The notes below the pieces were generated by a model. It was not told the DNA's origin. It made no database searches and saw nothing but the letters and a program-made list of their open reading frames with translations. A stretch of 18,483 nt of DNA from an uncultured Faecalibacterium sp. (lineage in GTDB: Bacteria; Bacillota; Clostridia; Oscillospirales; Ruminococcaceae): contig CAAHET010000127.1 in the NCBI GenBank assembly GCA_900772565.1, positions 1 to 18,483 of the forward strand, read 5' to 3'. Position 1 is the stretch's first letter; each line of letters begins with the position of its first letter. A program made the translations under genes and the position numbers. Below, one piece after another: positions 12,797 through 18,483 of this stretch.

Positions 12797-13450
12797 TCAG
12801 AACCTTCCGTTCTGCAACCCGTCCAATACTTCGTACAAATCGCGGCACTCGGCGGTGTACAGACGGCGCATCTCGTCATCGGCGGGGGCCATGTCCGGCA
12901 CCATCACGGTGACAAAGTGCCCAGCGGCACCGGCGCGCACGCCGTTGTAGCTGTCCTCCAGCACAAGGGTGCGGCCGGGCACAGTGCCCAGCGCTTCCGC
13001 AGCCCGCAGAAAGATCTCCGGGTCGGGTTTGGAAGCCGAGAACTGCTCGCCGGAGACGATCACCTTAAAATAGTGGGTCAATCTCCAGCCGTCCAAATGG
13101 TGCCGGATAGACGCCATCCGGCTGGAGGAAGCCACCGCCATGGGGATGTGCTGCGCGTCCAGCCATGTCAGAATTTCGTCCAGCCCGGGCTTTTTGGGCG
13201 GCGGTGCCTGAAACGCCTTTTCCGCCTGCGCGTGCAGCGCCTCGATGATGGCGTCCGTGTCGCAGTTTTCCCCGTAGAAGCGGCGCAGCACCGCCCGCAT
13301 GGAGTCTCCCGCCGTGCCGCGGGCGGCAACATCCAGCCCTTCCTTATAAGAAAGCCCAAGGGTGGCCAGTGCCGGCTCCCACAGGGTAGCCCAGACCCGC
13401 TCGGTGTCGAACATCAGGCCGTCCATATCAAAAATAACGCCGTCGATCAT
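12797..13450 (-). CDS. HAD-superfamily hydrolase (phosphoglucomutase/phosphatase-like, subfamily IA)
   Basis: This 217-residue phosphatase-type protein has all four HAD motifs. Motif I is FDMDGLMFDTE with nucleophile Asp8 and Asp10. Motif II is VASSS around Ser108. Motif III is SKPDPEIF with Lys141. Motif IV is VLEDSYNGV with Glu165-Asp166. A helical cap sits between motifs I and II, as in the beta-phosphoglucomutase/phosphoglycolate phosphatase group. The start at 13450 is chosen because AAGGAGA (13464-13458) lies seven bases upstream; a six-residue longer reading would place that site inside the gene. The substrate is unknown, probably a small phosphosugar or nucleotide. It is divergent from ilvE, with a palindromic site between the two. 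Confidence 0.93.
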   Translation of the reverse strand: MIDGVIFDMDGLMFDTERVWATLWEPALATLGLSYKEGLDVAARGTAGDSMRAVLRRFYGENCDTDAIIEALHAQAEKAFQAPPPKKPGLDEILTWLDAQHIPMAVASSSRMASIRHHLDGWRLTHYFKVIVSGEQFSASKPDPEIFLRAAEALGTVPGRTLVLEDSYNGVRAGAAGHFVTVMVPDMAPADDEMRRLYTAECRDLYEVLDGLQNGRF

Positions 13451-13470
13451 GGCAGTATCTCCTTCCATAG

Positions 13471-13491
13471 AAAAGCGGGGCTGTGCCCCGC
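13471..13491 (-). terminator. Terminator-like hairpin in the leader of the HAD gene
   Basis: On the minus strand GCGGGGC (13491-13485) pairs with GCCCCGC (13481-13475) across ACA, then comes TTTT just before the ribosome binding site. It could act as an attenuator or simply as a stabilising leader hairpin. Confidence 0.5.
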
Positions 13492-13531
13492 AAAGTGCTC
13501 TGTGCCCCTATTGTATCATAGATTTGGCAGT

Positions 13532-13563
13532 TTGCACACCATTGTGCTCACAATCTGGTGCAA
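13532..13563. promoter_or_regulatory. Double palindrome, candidate operator between HAD and ilvE genes
   Basis: TTGCAC-3-ATTGTG-2-CACAAT-3-GTGCAA is symmetric in both half-site pairs, with its centre at 13547/13548. It lies upstream of the HAD leader on one side and about 40 bases upstream of the ilvE -35 on the other. The inner pair resembles a LacI- or CRP-type half-site arrangement, but no regulator can be assigned. Confidence 0.5.
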
Positions 13564-13599
13564 CTTTACTGGTAGAAAGATGAAACATTTTGCGATTCC

Positions 13600-13627
13600 T
13601 TGCAAAACCGGCCGGGAATATTATAAT
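13600..13627 (+). promoter_or_regulatory. Promoter of ilvE
   Basis: A -35 TTGCAA (13600-13605), a 16-base spacer and a consensus -10 TATAAT (13622-13627) form the promoter. The leader is about 65 bases, too short for a T-box. AGGAAAGAGGG precedes the ATG. Confidence 0.8.
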
Positions 13628-13700
13628 AGAAACCAACATTTGTGTCATAAAGCGCCGGAAATCGTGCGCACGCGCATAAAAGGAAAGAGGGAAACTCACT

Positions 13701-14780
13701 ATGTTGGATATCAAGATCACCCGCACGGCTGCGCCCAAGGCAAAGCCCACCGATGAAACGAAGCTTGGCTTCGGCAAAAAGTTCTCCGACCACATGTTCG
13801 TCATGGATTACACCGAGGGCGAAGGCTGGCACGATGCCCGCATCGTCCCCTACGGCCCCTTTGAACTGGATCCCGCTACCGTGGTGTTCCACTACGCACA
13901 GGAGATCTTTGAGGGCATGAAGGCCTACCGTACCGCCGACGACACCGTGCAGTTGTTCCGCCCGGATTGCAACGCCAAGCGTTTTCAGGATTCTGCCGAC
14001 CGTCTGTGCATCCCCAAGATCCCGGTAGAGGACTACATTCAGGCTGTCAAGGCTCTGGTGGATGTCGACCGCGACTGGGTGCCCCACACCGACGGCGCTT
14101 CCCTGTACATCCGCCCCTTCATCTTTGCCAATGATGTGGGTCTGGGCGTGCACGCTTCCAAGCACTATATTTTCTGCATCATCTGCGCTCCCTCCGGCGC
14201 TTACTACGCCGAGGGCATCAACCCTGTGCGCATCTACGTGGAGGACGAGTACATCCGCGCCGCCCCGGGTCTGACCGGCTTTACCAAGTGCGGCGGCAAC
14301 TACGCCGCTTCCATCAAGGCCGGTGAGCTGGCCGAGGAGCAGGGCTACGCACAGGTGTTGTGGCTGGACGGCGTTGAGAAGAAGTACGTTGAAGAAGTGG
14401 GCAGCATGAACATCATGTTCAAGATCGACGGCAAGGTGTACACCGCTGCTACCGTGGGCACCGTGCTGCCCGGCGTTACCCGCCGCAGCTGCATCGAGCT
14501 GCTGAAGGACTGGGGCTACGAGGTCGTTGAGGGCAAGATCGCCATTGCCGACATCATGGCCGCTGCCCGCGAAGGCAAGTTGGAAGAGGTGTTCGGCACC
14601 GGTACTGCCGCTGTCGTCTCCCCCGTTAAGGAACTGGTCTGGAAGGGCGAGCACGCCTTCATCGGCGACGGCAAGATCGGCCCTGTCACCCAGAAGCTGT
14701 ACGACACCATGACCGGTATGCAGTGGGGCAAGCTGCCCGATACCAAGGGCTGGATCGTGCCTGTGGAAAAGAAATATTGA
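13701..14780 (+). CDS. ilvE: Branched-chain amino acid aminotransferase
   Basis: This 359-residue fold-type IV PLP enzyme interconverts leucine, isoleucine and valine with their 2-oxo acids, using glutamate/2-oxoglutarate. The length and motifs match the longer, eukaryote-like BCAT group. The PLP lysine is Lys196 in TKCGGNYAAS, and EEVGSMNIMF (231-240) matches the EVGTMNI cofactor-binding segment. The active-site loop YIRPFIFAND and the late segment EVFGTGTAAVVSPV (which binds the PLP phosphate) are also present. It is cytoplasmic. It stands alone, with its own promoter and a strong terminator and no ilv or leu genes in view, so it probably serves both synthesis and breakdown. GAGGG about ten bases upstream supports the start. 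Codon use is very biased, as expected for a highly expressed gene. Confidence 0.96.
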   Translation: MLDIKITRTAAPKAKPTDETKLGFGKKFSDHMFVMDYTEGEGWHDARIVPYGPFELDPATVVFHYAQEIFEGMKAYRTADDTVQLFRPDCNAKRFQDSADRLCIPKIPVEDYIQAVKALVDVDRDWVPHTDGASLYIRPFIFANDVGLGVHASKHYIFCIICAPSGAYYAEGINPVRIYVEDEYIRAAPGLTGFTKCGGNYAASIKAGELAEEQGYAQVLWLDGVEKKYVEEVGSMNIMFKIDGKVYTAATVGTVLPGVTRRSCIELLKDWGYEVVEGKIAIADIMAAAREGKLEEVFGTGTAAVVSPVKELVWKGEHAFIGDGKIGPVTQKLYDTMTGMQWGKLPDTKGWIVPVEKKY

Positions 14781-14807
14781 GCCGCCTGTCACCCTACGGC
14801 TTTTTAA

Positions 14808-14846
14808 GGGACTGTTGCACACCGTCTGGGGCAACAGTCCCCTTTT
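14808..14846 (+). terminator. Intrinsic terminator of ilvE
   Basis: The perfect 11-bp stem GGGACTGTTGC (14808-14818) with GCAACAGTCCC (14831-14841) is followed by CTTTTG. A smaller AGCCG/CGGCT hairpin with five Ts just upstream (14780-14805) may add a first stop. Confidence 0.9.
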
Positions 14847-14917
14847 GCATCACCGCAGATTCCGCTTATGTCTTTCGCTGGCTCGCCCTCGTCCCGCCGC
14901 CCCTTTGCGCATAAAGA

Positions 14918-14946
14918 TTGCAATTCCCGCCGCATGGTGCTACACT
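14918..14946 (+). promoter_or_regulatory. Promoter of the first esterase gene
   Basis: A -35 TTGCAA (14918-14923), an exact 17-base spacer and an extended -10 TGC-TACACT (hexamer 14941-14946) lie about 60 bases before the ATG. Confidence 0.75.
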
Positions 14947-15012
14947 ACCTATAAAGGGCGTGGGCTTGCCGCCTGTGCCCTTTGCAGGAAGATTTGAGAG
15001 GAAAGAAGCACC

Positions 15013-15783
15013 ATGATCAAAAAATGGAGCATGAGTTACCCGGCGGTCAACGGCACCGAGCAGCGCCGGGCGTATGTCTATCTGCCCACCATGTACGAGG
15101 CACAGCCGGAGCGCCGGTTCCCCGTGCTGTATATGTTCGATGGGCAGAACGTGTTTTTCGACGAGGATGCCACCTACGGCAAAAGCTGGGGCGTGGCGGA
15201 TTATCTGGACTATACCGACACCCCGCTGATCGTGGCGGCGATCGAGTGCAACGCCGGGGCAAACAACGAGCGTCTGGTGGAGTATTCCCCTTATCGCTTC
15301 GATGACCCCACCTACGGCCACTTTGACGGCAAGGGACAGGCCACCATGAGCTGGTTCATCCACCGGTTCAAGCCTTTGATCGACCAGAATTTTCGCACCC
15401 TGCCGGACAGGGCACATACCTTTATCGGCGGCAGCAGCATGGGCGGGCTGATGAGCCTGTACGCCCTGCTGCAATATAACGATACTTACAGCCGCGCAGC
15501 AGCGCTGTCGCCCTCTATCTGGGTGGCACCGGATAAGCTTTCCGGCCTTGTGGGGCGCGCAAAGCTTTCCCCCGGCACGGTGCTGTACATGGACTACGGC
15601 TCCCGGGAGATGGGCAACCACGATGGCATCCGCCGGGAGTTCTCTGCCTTGAGCGGCAAGCTGATGACCCGAGGCATCCACCTGACCAGCCGCATCGTGC
15701 CCGGTGGCACCCACAGCGAAGCCAGCTGGGAAAAACAGCTGCCCTTCGTGTTCCACACCCTGCTGTATGAGGTGGAGGAATAA
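15013..15783 (+). CDS. Alpha/beta-hydrolase esterase (esterase D / PF00756-like)
   Basis: This 256-residue cytoplasmic enzyme has no signal peptide. The nucleophile elbow GSSMGG places Ser142 as catalytic, and His234 in GGTHSEASW is the likely catalytic histidine. YVYLPTMYEAQPERRFPVLYMFDGQN is the usual N-terminal strand region of the esterase D-like family (split here as residues 21-40 and 41-46), which includes siderophore esterases, S-formylglutathione hydrolase and feruloyl esterases. FIGGSSMGGLMSLYALL matches family members annotated as putative esterase. The SD is GAGGAAAG about nine bases upstream. It is followed by a second, divergent esterase-type gene and an ATP-grasp gene on the same strand, but a family A repeat lies between. 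The substrate is unknown. Confidence 0.9.
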   Translation: MIKKWSMSYPAVNGTEQRRAYVYLPTMYEAQPERRFPVLYMFDGQNVFFDEDATYGKSWGVADYLDYTDTPLIVAAIECNAGANNERLVEYSPYRFDDPTYGHFDGKGQATMSWFIHRFKPLIDQNFRTLPDRAHTFIGGSSMGGLMSLYALLQYNDTYSRAAALSPSIWVAPDKLSGLVGRAKLSPGTVLYMDYGSREMGNHDGIRREFSALSGKLMTRGIHLTSRIVPGGTHSEASWEKQLPFVFHTLLYEVEE

Positions 15784-15820
15784 GAGAAGGGTGTAATTGC
15801 CAGCTGTAAAAGGGGCACAA

Positions 15821-15949
15821 AAGCCTTCACCCCTTGGGGGGAAGGTGGCGCGCAGCGCCGGATGAGGGGTGATTCCACGCAAACTTCTGCTCGTCTGCGC
15901 CCTCATCAGTCACCTACGGTGACAGCTTCCCCCGACCAGAGGAAGCCTT
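15821..15949. repeat. Intergenic hairpin repeat, family A, copy 2 (inverted)
   Basis: This is a 129-bp copy in the opposite orientation to 966-1090. The arms are AAGCCTTCACCCC (15821) and GAGGAAGCCTT (to 15949). Inner hairpins are GGCGC-GCA-GCGCC (15847-15859) and GTCACC-TAC-GGTGAC (15909-15923), with ATGAGGGG and CCCTCAT around the centre. It fills most of the gap between the two esterase genes. Confidence 0.85.
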
Positions 15950-15989
15950 TGTCTCCCGACACCATAGTAACACCAAAGGAGGAAACACC

Positions 15990-16748
15990 ATGGAGATGCA
16001 GTATTTTAAGGAGTACAGCCCGGAACTAGGACGGGATATGGAGTGCAAGCTTTACGGCCACGCAGGCCGTCCGGTGCTGTATATCCCTTGTCAGGATGGC
16101 CGTTTTTTCGATTTTGAAAACTTCCACATGACCGACACCCTTGCCCCGTGGATCGAGTCCGGGAAGATCATGGTGCTTTCCATCGACACCATGGATCAGG
16201 AAACCTGGTCTGACACACAGGGCAACCCCTACTGGCGCATCCGCCGCTATGAGCAGTGGCTGCACTATATCACCCGCGAGGTCGCTCCGATGCTTCAGCA
16301 TCTGGCGCAGCAGCGCAACGGCTGGAGCGACCTGCCCGGCATCATCGCCTTTGGTTGCAGTCTGGGCGCTACCCATGCTGTAAACCTGTACCTGCGCCGC
16401 CCGGATATCTTCTGCGGCTGTCTGGCGCTCAGCGGCATCTACACCGCCCACTACGGCTTCGGCAACTACATGGACGAGCTGGTGTACATGAACTCCCCTG
16501 TGGACTACATGAAGAACTTCCCGGAAGATCACCCCTATATGCAGCTGTTCCGCAATCAGAAGGCGGTCATCTGCTGCGGTCAGGGCGACTGGGAACAGCC
16601 GGACACCACATGGCTGCTCAAGCGCATCTTTGAGGCAAAGCATATCCCCATCTGGGTAGACCTGTGGGGTCACGATGTCAACCACGACTGGAACTGGTGG
16701 TATAAGCAGGTGGCGTACTATATGCCCTATGTTCTGGGCGAGCAGTGA
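15990..16748 (+). CDS. Alpha/beta-hydrolase esterase-like protein
   Basis: This 252-residue cytoplasmic protein belongs to the esterase D-like superfamily but differs clearly from the preceding esterase. The nucleophile elbow is GCSLGA with Ser124. Near the end, WGHDVNHDWNWW supplies candidate catalytic histidines His228 and His232. YGHAGRPVLYIPCQDGRFFD at the N-terminus is typical of a Firmicute group of such proteins found beside ATP-grasp genes. AAAGGAGG ends about eight bases before the ATG. Two strong hairpins lie between it and the ATP-grasp gene. Its substrate is unknown, and the shared neighbourhood suggests related steps on an acyl or peptide-like compound. Confidence 0.87.
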   Translation: MEMQYFKEYSPELGRDMECKLYGHAGRPVLYIPCQDGRFFDFENFHMTDTLAPWIESGKIMVLSIDTMDQETWSDTQGNPYWRIRRYEQWLHYITREVAPMLQHLAQQRNGWSDLPGIIAFGCSLGATHAVNLYLRRPDIFCGCLALSGIYTAHYGFGNYMDELVYMNSPVDYMKNFPEDHPYMQLFRNQKAVICCGQGDWEQPDTTWLLKRIFEAKHIPIWVDLWGHDVNHDWNWWYKQVAYYMPYVLGEQ

Positions 16749-16802
16749 CCCTTGCCCCGCTGGTACAGCTTCTGGCAAAGCTGTGCTCCTTCTCGTGAAA
16801 AT

Positions 16803-16838
16803 GGCACAACGGCGCGTCCGCAGACGCGCCGTTGTGCC
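16803..16838. terminator. Perfect 16-bp hairpin, probable terminator
   Basis: GGCACAACGGCGCGTC and its exact complement flank loop CGCA. The plus strand then has only CCTGTTTA, a weak T-tract; the minus strand has ATTTTC. It probably ends the esterase transcript, perhaps together with the next hairpin. Confidence 0.65.
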
Positions 16839-16857
16839 CCTGTTTAAAGTTTGTCCT

Positions 16858-16874
16858 GCCCCGCAGGGGCTTTT
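16858..16874 (+). terminator. Short GC hairpin with T-tract before the ATP-grasp gene
   Basis: GCCCC-GCA-GGGGC followed by TTTT (16871-16874) sits 36 bases before the ATG. It could be a second terminator for the esterase gene or a leader hairpin of the ATP-grasp gene. A weak promoter (TTGTCC 16851, TGCAAT about 16874) overlaps it. Confidence 0.45.
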
Positions 16875-16910
16875 GCAATAGAGGTAACGGAAAGAGGAAT
16901 CAACAATACT

Positions 16911-18182
16911 ATGCAGAACTTTATTTTTATCTCCCCCAACTTCCCCACGAACTACTGGCAGTTCTGCCGGGAACTGAAGAACAACGGCCTGAACGTGCTG
17001 GGCATCGGCGACCAGCCCTACGAGGAGCTGAAGCCCGAGCTGAAGGCAAGCCTGAACGAATACTACAAGGTGAACAGTCTGGAAAACTACGACGAGGTGT
17101 ACCGCGCCGTGGCCTTTTTCACCTTCAAGTATGGCCGCATCGACTGGCTGGAGTCCAACAATGAATACTGGCTGGAACGGGATGCCGCCCTGCGCACCGA
17201 TTTCCACATCACCAGCGGCTTCCAGACCTCTGATATGCCCCGCATCAAGTACAAGAGCAAGATGAAGGAGTACTACCAGAAAGCCGGGATCGCCACCGCC
17301 CGCTACCACATGGTAGACGATTTTGCAGGCTGCAAGGCCTTTGTGGCGCAGGTGGGCTACCCGGTGGTGGTCAAGCCGGACAACGGCGTGGGCGCTTCGG
17401 ATACCCACCGCCTTTCCACCGACAAGGAGCTGGAGAAATTTCTGGCCTACAAGGAGAAGGAGCACCCGGATGTGGCCTACATCATGGAGGAGTTCGTCCG
17501 CGCCGAGGTGAACAGCTACGATGCCATCATCGATGCCCACGGCAACCCCATCTTTGAGGCAGGTAACGTAAGCCCCGTGTCCATCATGGACATCGTGAAC
17601 AACGACGACAACTCCATCTACTACATCATCAAGGATCTGCCGGAGGACACCCGCGCCGCAGGCCGTGCCGCCGTCAAGAGCTTTGGGGTGAAGAGCCGCT
17701 TTGTCCACTTCGAGTTCTTCCGCATGAGCGAGGATCAGGCCAGCATGGGCAAAAAAGGCCAGATCGTAGCGCTGGAAGTCAATATGCGCCCCTGCGGCGG
17801 CTTTACCCCGGACATGATCGACTTTGCCCGTTCTACCAACGTGTACAAGATCTGGGCGGACATGATCGCCTTCGGCGGCACCGATATGCCAGTGGGTGAG
17901 CACTACTACTGCGCCTTTGCCGGCCGCCGGGACGGCAAGAGTTTCGTTTACAGCCACGAGCAGCTGATGCAGAAGTATCAGGACAATATGCGCATGGTGG
18001 ACCGCATCCCCGAGGCGCTGTCCGGTGCCATGGGCAACCAGATGTATGTGGCTACCTTCTCCACCCGTGACGAGATGGAAAAGTTCTACTCCGATGTGCT
18101 GGCCGTCACCGATGCCACCAACGCCAAAGTACAGGCCGAGCTGACGAAGGTGCTGGCTCTTGGTGAGCCTGAGACTGTTTAA
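16911..18182 (+). CDS. ATP-grasp carboxylate-amine ligase-like protein
   Basis: This 423-residue protein has an N-terminal Rossmann-like pre-ATP-grasp part (residues 1-100, NFIFISPNFP). An ATP-grasp core follows: Lys155 in VVVKPDNGVGAS with its glycine loop, the EEFVRAEVNSYD strand (193-204) that contacts the nucleotide, and VALEVNMRPCGG (287-297), where Glu289 and Asn291 are the expected magnesium ligands. Residues after about 310 form a family-specific C-terminal domain. Such enzymes join a carboxylate to an amine or similar nucleophile through an acyl phosphate; the substrates cannot be predicted. AAAGAGGA lies about 12 bases upstream of the ATG. It follows two esterase genes and ends two bases before the family B repeat, with no separate terminator seen. 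Confidence 0.9.
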   Translation: MQNFIFISPNFPTNYWQFCRELKNNGLNVLGIGDQPYEELKPELKASLNEYYKVNSLENYDEVYRAVAFFTFKYGRIDWLESNNEYWLERDAALRTDFHITSGFQTSDMPRIKYKSKMKEYYQKAGIATARYHMVDDFAGCKAFVAQVGYPVVVKPDNGVGASDTHRLSTDKELEKFLAYKEKEHPDVAYIMEEFVRAEVNSYDAIIDAHGNPIFEAGNVSPVSIMDIVNNDDNSIYYIIKDLPEDTRAAGRAAVKSFGVKSRFVHFEFFRMSEDQASMGKKGQIVALEVNMRPCGGFTPDMIDFARSTNVYKIWADMIAFGGTDMPVGEHYYCAFAGRRDGKSFVYSHEQLMQKYQDNMRMVDRIPEALSGAMGNQMYVATFSTRDEMEKFYSDVLAVTDATNAKVQAELTKVLALGEPETV

Positions 18183-18183
18183 T

Positions 18184-18383
18184 AACCCTCTCAGGCGCTC
18201 CCGCGCCAGCTCCCCCAAAGGGGGAGCCAAGCCGTAAGGCTCGTTGCTAAAGCTTTAGGAACAATGAGAAAGCTTCCGGCAGTGCCCTTGCCTCTCCCTT
18301 TGAGGAAAGACTTCCCCCGCTCCGGGGGAAGATGTCGCGCAGCGACAAAAGGGGGAGTGTGTCACCGTAGGTGACAGAGAGGG
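18184..18383. repeat. Intergenic hairpin repeat, family B, copy 2
   Basis: This element of about 200 bp starts with the same AACCCTCTCAG and GGCGC-TCCC-GCGCC hairpin (18194-18207) as the copy at 4677. It also carries GAAAGACTTCCCCC with GGGGGAAG and the identical TGTCGC-GCA-GCGACA hairpin (18333-18347). At its end it carries GTCACC-GTA-GGTGAC (18361-18375), where copy 1 has CATCGC-GCA-GCGATG, and then GAGAGGG. The middle (18230-18290) differs from copy 1. It begins two bases after the ATP-grasp stop codon. Confidence 0.87.
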
Positions 18384-18403
18384 CGCACGCCGTTAGCCCC
18401 AAT

Positions 18404-18483
18404 ACCCCCTCAGTCTCGCTACGCTCGCCAGCTCCCCCAAGGGGACGCCTTTGCGCTATGCCGGAAACTTTCCCGCCACCGCC
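18404..18483. repeat. Intergenic hairpin repeat, family C, copy 2 (cut by the window)
   Basis: These 80 bases are the inverted counterpart of 3402-3481, with seven mismatches by hand alignment, most of them in one short central patch. It probably continues beyond the window to complete the other arm. It lies 20 bases after the family B copy, so two repeat families sit in tandem. Confidence 0.85.

Noticed and set aside
12516..12848. A small minus-strand ORF across the 227-bp palindrome
   Set aside because: It is made of the palindrome plus the ends of two genes and has no ribosome binding site or domain.
13628..13700. A T-box or attenuator leader for ilvE
   Set aside because: The leader from the predicted start is only about 65 bases. 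It contains no specifier loop, T-box sequence or terminator/antiterminator pair.
13566..14834. A 422-codon minus-strand frame opposite ilvE
   Set aside because: It starts in the ilvE terminator and runs through the ilvE promoter. It is a shadow of a strongly codon-biased gene.
16026..18230. A 734-codon open frame on the minus strand
   Set aside because: It lies antisense to the second esterase and the ATP-grasp gene and runs through both hairpins between them. Its protein is His/Val/Gly-rich, typical of reverse reading of GC-rich codons, and it has no recognisable domain.
966..18383. The repeats as a CRISPR array
   Set aside because: The copies are scattered, in both orientations and of 80-200 bp. 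There are no regular spacers and no cas genes.

Overview
The window looks like a chromosomal segment from a GC-rich, low-motility gut Firmicute of the Oscillospiraceae/Clostridia type. Faecalibacterium or a close relative is my best guess. The reasons are strong AGGAGG-type ribosome binding sites, Bacillota-type -35/-10 promoters, high third-position GC, a TIGR03915/TIGR03916 repair pair, a CbbX/SpoVK-like AAA ATPase and many short GC-rich intergenic hairpin repeats. The genus is an inference from gene content, not a database match. There is no phage, plasmid, CRISPR or transposase gene.

Layout. 1-74 (-): the 5' part of a tRNA-Ser(UGA), with its promoter at 114-142. 306-938 (+): an XRE-HTH/S24 self-cleaving repressor. 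1210-3344 (+): a translationally coupled pair, a radical SAM protein with a C-terminal helix-hairpin-helix followed by a TIGR03915/DUF4130 protein, predicted to act in DNA repair or modification. 3481-3885 (-): a small membrane-anchored HTH protein. 4153-4629 (+): a cyclophilin. 4906-6858 (-): a surface-anchored 5'-nucleotidase/metallophosphoesterase. 7180-9135 (-): a cytoplasmic type I pullulanase. It is divergent from 9273-11324 (+), a two-module AAA ATPase whose first module is degenerate. 11441-12553 (+): a membrane-anchored Ntn hydrolase of the choloylglycine hydrolase/linear amidase superfamily. 12797-13450 (-): a HAD phosphatase. It is divergent from 13701-14780 (+), the branched-chain aminotransferase IlvE. 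15013-18182 (+): two different alpha/beta-hydrolase esterases followed by an ATP-grasp ligase.

The genes are mostly single transcription units with their own promoters and intrinsic terminators. The only clear translational coupling is the radical SAM pair. The two esterases and the ATP-grasp gene are collinear, but a repeat and terminator hairpins separate them.

The most striking unexplained signal is a set of at least six intergenic repeat elements at 966-1090, 3347-3481, 4677-4849, 15821-15949, 18184-18383 and 18404-18483+. They share a modular build. Several carry short hairpins with a constant three-base loop (GCA/GTA) and stems that differ in sequence but stay perfectly paired, so the structure appears to be what is conserved. 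A separate 227-bp nested palindrome with perfect 19-bp terminal inverted repeats lies at 12566-12792, between two convergent genes.
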